Part shown: positions 37,201 through 46,400 of the stretch, piece after piece
Numbering within the stretch: the stretch's first letter is position 1
How the letters are laid out: every line of letters starts with the position of its first letter
Assembly: GCA_003260075.1 (NCBI GenBank)
Contig: QLIY01000076.1
Span: forward strand, 14,895-78,894
DNA: 64,000 nucleotides
Source: Phallusia mammillata
Lineage: Eukaryota; Chordata; Ascidiacea; Phlebobranchia; Ascidiidae
Direction: 5' to 3'
Position numbers and translations under genes: made by a program
Notes under the pieces: model-generated
The model's database searches: none
The model's input: the letters and a program-made list of their open reading frames with translations, nothing else
Told to the model about the DNA's origin: nothing

Positions 37201-40200
37201 CCATGTAATTTGGCTATCTTTACCAATAAGAAACTACCCACACACTTAATGCATTAAAAAAACATGTTTTTACATTCCAACTGCTAGAGATTTGCATAAC
37301 ATACTAAAAATTTTCACTGCGCATGACACAATTTACTTAAAATACAAAAAATCCTAACTGGGGAATGTCACAACCAGCATAAGATGCATTATTAAATACC
37401 AAAGCAAAATATTATGTCTATTTACCAGCTGCCGATATGTTGGGTGTTATCTCTTCTGTTGTTAACATGTTCATCAACGGACTCTTTTTCATGTTCCGTC
37501 GTGCTTTCCAACAACTTGCCTTGGCATGAGCGTTGCAATGAGCACATGCACTGTCCTTCCATTTTTTGCACTAAATAAAAAGACAAGTTATTCAGTTTTT
37601 GTCAAAAAATACAGTAAACTTCGGTTAAAGCGGTTTCAGCTAATCTGGATCTTCACCTAATTTGAACAAAACTGAAGGTAAAAATGATTTGTAATGTGGT
37701 AAAGCTTAGTTCATAAACAATGGCTAATCCAAATTTTCGCCTTATCCATACACACGTTTTGGTCCAAACAGGTCCATATTAACTAAGGTTCACTGTAACA
37801 GAAATTGTTTCGGTTTTGGTGGTTTGTTATATTGATATCTAACAGTAACAAAAACCAAACAAAATTTAATCATGCGGGCCCCCCCCCCGGTTTTGGTGGT
37901 TTGTTATATTGATATCTAACAGTAACAAAAACCAAATAAAATTTAATCACGTGAAAAAAAAAGAATGCAACCACATACCAATTTACGTCATTGCTAACAT
38001 AGTAAAACATGGTATAACACCTACTCATTGGAATAATATTATCCCATGCATACAACACTTGTTTTGATTCTGTTAAGTAATGAGAATTTACCTGTTCAGC
38101 AAGAGTATCACATATGTAACAGAAGCATTTGGAGCAGTACTTCTCATTTGCAGGTACAGCGGGCCTTGTCACTGAATCGACTTGACTATGATACACAATA
38201 GCAATGTTAGTCAAAATCTGATTGTTCCCTGACTCGGCATGACTAATATATTACAGCTACATCTGGGATAAAAGCTTGAGGAAACAATAGATAAAAGACA
38301 AAGAGAAAATCTGTATACAATAGACATATGTTGATATTACCCGGTGAACTAAAACAAGTAAACTTATAAACTTTACAGAGAGTTGCTCAGAACTTGTAGA
38401 AAATGCTTTTTGTTGACAGATTTTTATGTTGTCGCAATAAATAGAAAAAATAAATTTTGAGTTCTTTTTACCAAGACTCTTACTTTAAGGCTTAAAGTTT
38501 AAGCAGTGGCTATAGACATGATTTAATGTAAATATAATTTTCATGAAAACTTACACAAAATTGTGGATTGGGCAGTCAGCTCTTATGTGTGACATCACCT
38601 CTGCTTGTTTACAGCCAACGATTTCTATGTCATCATCAATTACAACTCTTGTATTTTCGTCAAGCTCTGTGCATAAAAACATCAGCCTTATTTAATAAGC
38701 TCCCAGACCATTGCTAAACAAACAACTGTTTTCTAAACATAGTTTTAAATTTTTTCTTTCTCATGTTTCATAAACAAAAAAAGTAAGCTATATTCAGTTT
38801 AATATTCAGATACAGCATAAAAAGTATGCTGTTTCACTGAAATCAACAGTCAGCTGTACATATATCTTTACCTAATTTGGTTTTAACTTTTTCTGGGCCA
38901 TCTTCCTTGTTTGAACTTGTATCTGTGTATGCATAAAAAACACATTAATCCTTGCAATAGTAAGTATATATTGCTATAACTGTGATAAGATGTCTTTGCA
39001 ATACGAATATTTGTGCAAATTAACAATCAATGTAAAACATGGGCCCAAAACATTAATGGTATAGTATACAATACTTTATCAGATGACAAACCAATTTTCA
39101 GGAAAATATAGGTCTTTTAAAACAAGTTAGAAATGTGCATGTGAACAGCAGTATTTCCATACAGTCACAAAGTTTATTATTTATTTACCAGAAAATCCAG
39201 ACGTGTTTCTCTTCCTGGGAGGGCCTAGTGCAGGTGGTGTAGCATTGGTAGAATTTGAAGCAATGTTCTTGTGCTAAAAAAGAAAGATTTCTTGTAAAAC
39301 ACTAGGTTACCATCAAAATGTTTACATATACAAACAGGGAAAGAATAAACACAAATTTCCTGGGAAGCCAATGAAGAATTTCATGCCAGTTTTTAGTAAA
39401 TCCCATAAGTTGCTAAATGAAACAAGAACAATAAACTTATCACACAGTTCATTTGTACTTTGTTTAAAGCCTGTACACTAGGGTTCCTCTATTTCTCGAC
39501 TTTTTCGTTTGTCGAGAAACGAGAAATTAAAAATTCATTTCTCGAGAATCTCGAGAGTCTCGAAGTTTTTATTTAAGCCGATTTTCTACCAAAAAAAAAA
39601 TCCGATTGTACGTTTTTTCGCTTTCAGTAGCGATCGCAGGTAGTGATTCGCTGGCAAACCAGTAAAAACCTAAGCGACTGTTGGTCCGAGTTTTAGATAT
39701 AACGCAACTAAGCGTGACTGCTGCTTAGGAAAGGTGAAAGTTTATCGGCAACGTACGTCAAAAATCGCTGTTTCGTTAGCAAAATAAGACAGTAATGTGT
39801 CCAGTGCACCCGAAGGGCGAGTCGAAACGAAAAATACACATAATAAGAGGTGTCGCATGTTCTTTTCGTTTATAATATGTGACGTAATTTTTCTCGAGAA
39901 ATTTTTATTTATTTCTCGAGAGTCGAGACTCGATTTTTTCGAGATTTCTCGAGAATTTCCCGACGAGAATTTCTCGAGAAGGAACTCTACTGTACACTAG
40001 GCAACATTTATTAGATTTATAGACATTTTATCATAGTGATTGGATCATTTATTTTCAGTATATTTGTTAACTTGTTAATCTAGCACCAAAAAATTAGGAC
40101 TGGTTTCCTGGGATAGAGCATACACAAAAATGCTGACTTTTTCCTACCATGAACAGAAACTATAGATTTTGTACTCACAGTGGTTGGTGTAGGACCTTGG

Positions 40201-41012
40201 CGCTTTTGCTCAAATCGAATGTGTACTTTTTCACGCTCAACAGCCTCTGAAGTTGAAGACTGGGTATATGACTGACTTCGAAGCACACCAGAATGCATGG
40301 TGCTACTATTTCCATACACATTTGTTGTTTGTAAATGTGAAGTACTCCCACTTGCTCTTACCAAAGGTGAAGCTGCACTAATTGGATGTGGCATGCTAGG
40401 TGACCTTTGATAAGGATGTACATTGTTGGTTAAGTTTATAGCCTGATTTGGAATCGACCGAGGTGTCATTTGGTGGTTGCTTAATTGATTCATGGCAATT
40501 TGATGGACATTGTTGTTGTTTACCCTGGAATTTGGTACCTGGGCTGTTCTTGGTATTTGCGAATTCATGTGCTGGACTGGAATGCCAAGGTGATTTAATG
40601 TCTGTTGCACAAGTGGTTGTGAAGTTAATGTTTGCTGCGCTTGCCTTTGATTTTGGGCCTCTGGCCAATGTAGTGGTCGACTTGTAGCATTCTGACCCCC
40701 TTGAAGTGTTTGGCTTTGTAATGCCTGCAGCGTTGAACTGTAGGTAGAAAAGTTGCTGGCAGGAGCACTTAGGACACTTCTTATTTGTTGTGTGGAACTG
40801 GCAGCAGATGGTCCAACTGCAATGTAACCACTGTTTTGTCCTGATAGTTGTTTTTGAAGATGATTGTGTGACCCTTGGCGATGTAAGGAAAACTCCTGAT
40901 GCTGGGTCCGCGTTTGTGTGTGGTAGTTTGAGCCATAGTTTTGTTGATATTGTTGTTGATTTATAGGTTGCTGTTGCTTTTGGTACTGTCTTGGTAGCAT
41001 GCTTGATAACAT
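24285..41012 (-). CDS. Large protein of unknown function with Cys-rich module, helical core and C-terminal zinc ribbons
   Basis: I do not recognise this gene. Exons, 5' to 3' on minus: 41012-40179, 39273-39189, 38922-38872, 38666-38555, 38185-38092, 37570-37426, 35570-35393, 34443-34297, 33265-33080, 32619-32469, 32258-32181, 31651-31473, 30790-30414, 29966-29824, 29309-29181, 29012-28922, 28566-28406, 28131-27987, 27621-27496, 27057-26956, 26301-26126, 25971-24285. Phases agree at the junctions I checked; about 1,790 residues. Order: a Gln/Ser-rich disordered N terminus (~278 residues); an acidic stretch VVIDDDIEIVG that looks like a SUMO-interaction motif; a Cys/His-rich module (YCSKCFCYICD, then CAHCNAHAKASC) and a second Cys cluster (CDFHQVPCDCNCH); a long helical region of about 800 residues; then a Pro/Lys-rich tail with two zinc ribbons (CPQCGD..CSRC and CPSCGQ..CRFC) and poly-Lys, suggesting the nucleus. 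A splice acceptor lies 20 bases before the ATG. Exon 12 acceptor choice is uncertain; one intron holds an assembly gap. Confidence 0.75.
28150..28215. repeat. 66-base poly-C run in intron 17 of the 22-exon gene
   Basis: Uninterrupted C66, just upstream (in the gene's sense) of the exon 28131-27987 acceptor region. No duplicated flank seen. Confidence 0.85.
28341..28410. repeat. Perfect 35-bp tandem duplication over a splice donor
   Basis: Two identical 35-bp units, 28341-28375 and 28376-28410. Each contains the minus-strand sequence TCAAG|GTAATG, so the 5' splice site of the exon at 28566-28406 exists twice, 35 bases apart. Confidence 0.9.
29420..29590. other. Assembly gap flanked by duplicated G-run sequence
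   Basis: 137 N at 29432-29568. CAGAAAAAAATTGGGGGG occurs on both sides, the same duplicate-plus-homopolymer arrangement as the poly-C joins but on the opposite strand and with the gap left open. It lies in an intron of the 22-exon gene. Confidence 0.95.
30913..31040. mobile_element. Partial pogo/Tigger-like MITE
   Basis: Begins CAGTAAACCTCTTGAGG after a TA and includes GGTTAATCC and AAACCGGACAAA, similar to the better-preserved element at 37612-37795. The other terminus is unclear. Confidence 0.4.
31157..31302. repeat. Inverted repeat (27-28 bp arms), MITE-like hairpin
   Basis: Left arm 31157-31185 (AAATATAAAAAATATACTCA, then AAGAGAGC) is the reverse complement of the right arm 31275-31302, with a spacer of about 90 bases. 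It lies in an intron of the 22-exon gene and has no open frame. Confidence 0.75.
33394..33642. mobile_element. hAT-type non-autonomous element (249 bp)
   Basis: Starts TAGTGTTTTCCAACC and ends GGTTGGGAACCACTG, with a perfect 8-bp target duplication TCTTACAT at 33386-33393 and 33643-33650. It lies in an intron of the 22-exon gene. Confidence 0.88.
34258..34305. repeat. Short duplication over a splice donor
   Basis: ATGAAACTTACGTAACATGG occurs twice, 28 bases apart. Each copy includes the minus-strand donor GTTAC|GTAAG of the exon at 34443-34297, so two donors are available. Confidence 0.85.
36018..36458. mobile_element. hAT-type non-autonomous element (441 bp), TAGTGATGGGACG family
   Basis: Termini TAGTGATGGGACGATACC and CTCGTCCCATCACTA are inverted repeats. 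Perfect 8-bp target duplication CTATACAT at 36010-36017 and 36459-36466. Internal GAGTACGAGTACC and CGATACCGAGTAC motifs recur near both ends. It lies in an intron of the 22-exon gene. Confidence 0.9.
37612..37795. mobile_element. pogo/Tigger-like MITE (184 bp)
   Basis: Inverted termini CAGTAAACTTCGGTTAA and TTAACTAAGGTTCACTG flanked by TA on both sides, as expected for Tc1/mariner-superfamily pogo elements. Related fragments end near 30254 and begin near 30913 and 32938. Confidence 0.7.
37811..37951. repeat. Direct duplication around a C10 run
   Basis: GGTTTTGGTGGTTTGTTATA and about 40 further bases (37811-37872) recur from 37889 after C10 at 37879-37888. Intronic. Confidence 0.8.
39479..39989. 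mobile_element. hAT-like element rich in TCTCGAGA palindromes (511 bp), copy 1
   Basis: Starts TAGGGTTCCTCTATTTCTCG and ends TTCTCGAGAAGGAACTCTA, with a perfect 8-bp target duplication CTGTACAC at 39471-39478 and 39990-39997. Subterminal CTCGAG-containing palindromes are repeated many times at both ends. It lies in the first intron of the 22-exon gene. Confidence 0.88.
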
Positions 41013-41409
41013 AGAACCACACCTTGCTTAACCTGTTAGAACATTTGCTGGAACTTTCAATCTGTTTAGTAACCAGCTACTGAAGGTATTTACAAAACAC
41101 AAATAAATAATGTGACTACTACACTGGAACATAAAACATGTTGATTATTATTGCTTTCCATTTGGGGTCATCATTAACAAATACATACAAGAAAACAAAA
41201 TGTGTTCGTGAAAACATTCAGCAACTTTTGAAGCTACACACACACTTGGTCAAGTTTTAGTTTCACTATGACAAAATTACAAACATTTGCAATTAAATAT
41301 TCTGCCACTGCAATTAGTGGTATTGATGTCGAGTGGTGAAATGGGAAAAGAAAAATGTTCACTGGATTTGAAAGCAACTGCATGTAAATTTCGAAAAAAA
41401 TCCATGAAC

Positions 41410-41900
41410 TAGGGTTCCTCTATATCTGACTTTTTCGTTTCTCGAGAAACGAGAAATTAAAAATCCATTTCTCGAGAATCTCGAGAGTCTCGAAATTTTT
41501 ATTAAGGCCGAGTTTCTAACAAAAACAAACAAAAAATTTTCCGATTGTCTGTTTTTTCGCTTCTAGTAGCGATCGAAAGTAGTGATTCGCTAGCGAACCA
41601 GCAAAAAACGAAGCGGTTGTTATAGATCTTACGCAACCAGGCGTGACTACTGCCTGGGAAAGGTGAAAGTTTAACGGCAACGCAGGCTAAAAATTGCTGT
41701 TTCGCAAGCAAAATAAGAAAGTTATGTATCCAGTCCACTCTAGAGACGAGTTGAAATGAAAAATACATGTAATAAGAGGTGTCGCATTTACTTTTTGTTT
41801 AAGATAAATGACGTAATATTTCTCGAGAAATAAATAAAAATCGATTTTTTCAGGATTTCTCGAGAATTTCTCGACCAGAATTTCTCGAGAAGGAACTCTA
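41410..41900. mobile_element. hAT-like element rich in TCTCGAGA palindromes (491 bp), copy 2
   Basis: Same termini and internal sequence as the copy at 39479-39989. Flanking 8-mers CCATGAAC and ACATGAAC match at 7 of 8. It lies about 400 bases upstream of the start codon of the 22-exon gene. Confidence 0.85.
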
Positions 41901-41908
41901 ACATGAAC

Positions 41909-43096
41909 CAATTTTATCTTAATTTACTGACTAAATTGTTGAAATATTACAGGTATATCTTAAAAAACATTTTTAGCCAACGTTACCAAATTAAGCCAAA
42001 ATGAAGTAAGCATACTCCTAGTCCGTACAGCACAAAGTTACCGTTTTTTTGGATCCAATATAGGGGAGGGATCCAATATACACAAAAGTTTAAATATTGT
42101 ACCGTAAAACTAGTAAATACCATAATTTACCCTGTTTCACTAGCGTTAAAGGAACAAACTATGTTTTAGTATATGACAGTTATACACATCACATGTTTCA
42201 CACATTTCTGAAAGGCTATTTTCACTGCAAAAACAACTTCTTCCTCACATGCCATTATCCGCAGTAAAAAGACCACACAAACATAAGAACATAAAAAACT
42301 AGATCAATCAACTTTTTCCTGCTTGTGAAACCTAAACTAAATCTTCTATCATATTCTCATCATCTAAATTCTAGTCACGCAGGCTGCATGCTTGGCTAAC
42401 AAAGTTCTTACGCACGACAACTTTGTTAACGTCGCACTGCACTAAAATTGAGTTATATCTGTGATTTTTTATATGAATTGGCTTTTCAGCAAAGGTTTGT
42501 TTAAGTAAGTTTTCATGAGGTTTGACAAATATACGAAAAGCTTGTTTTAAGTATTAACAAAAACCAATGGCAGCTTCCATGATCCATGCAGCGCTGTATT
42601 TTGCATCGGCAAAACAAACAAAACTACAAAAAAACGAGACAAACAATTGAAACGATTTGGTGGTGCCGAAGGTCTCATGGAACGAAAAAACAATCGGATG
42701 AGATAAACGTAGCGTGCGGAAATGACGCAATTTTTACGTCACTTAAATTCAAGCGCAAGGCATTGTTGCGATTTACGTAATAAACACAATGCTACAGCAT
42801 TTTCTAATCGCTAATATTAACAATAAACAAGAACTAACAGAAAATACATCGGAAGTCCTGTTTACATGAAGGCCCAGCAAGCTTGGTATGTAACATTAGG
42901 CAAAACCGTTGCATGACAAAAAAGAAGATCCCAGTGATTTATAAACACGTGAAAAACAACAGTAAATTTAAAATGCTTTAACTTGTTGTGCCTTGATATT
43001 CAACTTAAGTGAAGTTGTTTGTTACAAATTCTAAGCTTCTGCTTGTAAAAATTAAGAAATGAATCGTGTGCAAACGATGGGCAACTGAAATCAATA
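41909..43096. other. No gene recognised; 5' flank of the 22-exon gene and 3' flank of IFT121
   Basis: AT-rich sequence with no supported open frame. The promoter of the 22-exon gene should lie here or just above 41012; no clear TATA box was found. Confidence 0.5.
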
Positions 43097-43104
43097 CTTT
43101 AAAC

Positions 43105-43276
43105 CAGGGGTACACGCACTCCCAAGGGGTGCGAGAACGGCTCCTAAAGGGTGCGGGGATGCTTGCATAAAATTAAATTACAATGGTTTTGTTATTTAAG
43201 CAATTACAGAAGGGGGTGCGAAAATTGGTTGGTGAATTGAAAGGGTGGCAGCAAGGAAAAAGGTTAAGAACCACTG
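43105..43276. mobile_element. hAT-type non-autonomous element (172 bp), GGGGTGCG family
   Basis: Starts CAGGGGTACACGC, ends GGTTAAGAACCACTG; perfect 8-bp target duplication CTTTAAAC at 43097-43104 and 43277-43284. Same family as the element in the lipocalin intron. It sits just past the IFT121 polyadenylation signal. Confidence 0.9.
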
Positions 43277-43335
43277 CTTTAAACAGTCAAACAAAGACGT
43301 TTATAACAGCACACATTGACATTCGGAAACATGAG

Positions 43336-43341
43336 TTTATT
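43336..43341 (-). promoter_or_regulatory. Polyadenylation signal of IFT121
   Basis: TTTATT on plus (AATAAA on minus), about 85 bases past the IFT121 stop codon. Confidence 0.5.
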
Positions 43342-43425
43342 ATGGACAAAACAGCGTAAAAAAATACTATTCGAATAAAATCTGTAGTAGCAACTATTTC
43401 ACAACCCCCGTTTTGCCGCAGAGCC

Positions 43426-46400
43426 TCAGATTTTGGTATGGCACAACGGGCAGTAATGCCTTGACCGGATTTCCTTTGCGGAGGCACACCGCTTGCACGT
43501 AGGACAGCTCCATAACTGGTATTCATCAACTGGTCGGCCTGTCACCAAGCACACAGGCTGTTTTCTGCGAATACAAAACATGCAATTTTGCTTTAAAACA
43601 ACGTTACTGGAACACTATACACGAATTTGGTCATAACCCTAATGAATATAACTCATATCACTGATGATGGCATAAGCATTTGCGGAAACGTTTGAATAAT
43701 AAAGCATGTCGCTTTTTACGTCTACTTGGTCGGTATATATTCGTCATTATACCTGAATGGATTTTTTGGTTTAACGATCTGTTTTTCTGAGAGTTAAAAG
43801 ACTTAACTTTAAATCCGCCGAACCTCTCGGGTCCGAATGCAAACTCGCTTTGGTTTTCATGATTTCGAAAAAAGTGATCATGATCATTGTGTTGCCTGTA
43901 TGCTACCGATGTTTAACCCACAAAAAATCCAGTTGTTGTTGTTTTTCCACCAATAATCTATGTGTTAATATTGAAACCAGCGACTCCATTGATTTTCCCC
44001 GCGTTAAAGCATTAGTTGTAGCCAACGCGTGGTACTTAATCGATGCATTGGCCTAAAAGTAATTTTGGGAGAATGGTTTTTTTCTAAATCACCTTCAATG
44101 GGCCCGAATGCTTTACAGTACTTCCAGTACATTTGTCGTAACCTTTGGTGTGCAGAATCTTTCACTTTACAACATGTAAGTTGGGCCGGGCTTGGGCGTA
44201 GTATTTTTTAACAAAGGGGCTTTGGATTCGGGCCTGACTTTACTTTCTGTGTCCGTAATTTATGTCAAAACAGTAATGACTTCGCGTGTCAACGTTTTGT
44301 TTGGCAATAGTGACTTGTATGAGCAAATTTGTACAATAATCAGGAAGCAGACAAATTGGTACATGTTGTTCGGGTTTCAGAACTATAAACGTCATACGAA
44401 ACGGAAAACAAAAATTGCAATAGCTCAAATTATATTTAAACAGTACTTAAATACGAACTTCTAGGATTCGACAAGGATACAAAAGTTTGACTTACTCGTC
44501 TGAAAGTCGGTTCAACGATTCACCAGTTCTTCTCTGGTCACGTGGTTCATGCCTACAAAAAAGCCGTTGTCTAATTTTAACTAAATTCTCAGAATATGAA
44601 GTGTTCGCTGCAGACAGTGGATGTTGTTTCGACCTTGTAGTTAACTTATCTTTGTATCGGCACAAGTTATTAGGTTGTACGCACTATGAAGTATAAATCA
44701 CACTGAAGCGGTATTATACATTTGTTTGTACATAGAAAACCAATAAAAAAATGGACTATTTGGCGATTCGACAAACACCGTTATAGCAAGCCGTGTCGTT
44801 GAATAGTTAAACGAATGATTATGTTGGAAAAAAAACTTTTACCTAAAGGAAAACCTCCCAGGCCGTACATAGAAACATACACGGTAAAGTTTCATGTCCA
44901 GCAGATTCGTTTTACCTAATATAACGACCAGCCTTGCCATATTTGTTCACAAAAATAGACACACATAAACTACACACATAACCTTGGCATTTATGATTGA
45001 TGTTTATTTTGTAAAAGTTAAAAAAGAAAATGCTTTAGTTTTGATAAACAAATTTATGCTGAATAAACGAATGTGTGCATGACCTTATAACAGCACCTGA
45101 CCTCATGCTCGATGTTTGCCAAAATGTCTCTAAGAGCACGAAGCCTAAACCTTAATTTACACAAAGTTAGAATCAATATATCTTCAACACACCTTGTAAA
45201 GATTTCCAATGCCAGGTTGCTGTACGCTTTACGGTCCTCTTCTTTGATTGTTTCGATTGATTCCAGTTTAATAAAAGCTCGCGAACAGACCGAGTACGCC
45301 CGGTTGGTGGCAGCAGAGAGCGCAACAAGACTGTAGATTTTCGAAGGATCAATAAAATCGTCGTAGTCGCTCAGATTTTCCGCTGAACATAGAAAATAGA
45401 GTGTTCTATATGTTTGGCATTACTAAACTTTTTATTTTATTTCTACCAACTTCAAACTGTTTTTGAACAAATTCCATTGCAAATTAACAGTGTTGACACC
45501 ATATTTGCCAAGTGGTGATAACAAAGATGGACAAAACGCACGCAATGGAATGTATGCACTGTAAACAAGCTCACTAGCGATTTTTTAATTAAGCCATTTT
45601 TACATCCAAATTCGTGTCAAGTGTTCTTTACAAACACATTACTGAAATTTCTTCACCATCTACTTGTCACTCAGTTCTTTTGGAAGGCAGACAAAACAAT
45701 CTAGCGCTTTTAACACTGAATTAATGGTTTGATTCACCAAAAAAGTAAAGCCACGTTAGTATTTACAAATCATTAGATCTGGAGCCTAACACTTTAGATC
45801 AGTGGTTGGCAACCACCGGGCTCCCCAGTGTTGGTCCGTGAGGGGTTTGTTACCGGGCCGCATAAAACTTGCTCAAGGTTCACATTGAATCAAAGTTGTA
45901 ATAACCATAATTAGTTTTCAGCGCTAAACATTTGTGGTTTTTGAAGGCCGGTCCGTGATACTAATTTTAGTTTCAAACCGGTTCGCAGTGTAAAGAGGTT
46001 GCCGACCACTGCATTAGATCATTCGACCAGAGTTCTAAGTCGGGCCGGGCTGCTCGGGTCAAATTCGGGAGAAAGTTTAAATAAAATCAGCATTGTTTTT
46101 GAATAAATCAGGTTTATGTCGGACTTTAGACTTGTAGTTTTTGGCTTGGGCAATAACTATGGGCATGATAACCCTGCACTGCATATCTAAAAACCGTTTT
46201 CATGTAACCTGTTGTCATAGCAGCATCGACGTATCCGTCGTACAGCTGACGTAATGCGAGAAGATAGAAATGATACGCCTCGGCGCCTTTCCACGCTTGA
46301 TCAATCGCGCGTAGTTCCTCACTCGACATGTCGTCATACATGTAACTGTCCACGCGTGACGAACCCTGTGATAAAACATTTTTTTGGTATTTCATCTCTC

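Noticed and set aside
43850..44464. Plus-strand open frames between IFT121 exons 28 and 29
   Set aside because: They lie within an intron of IFT121, lack domains and show no splice pattern.
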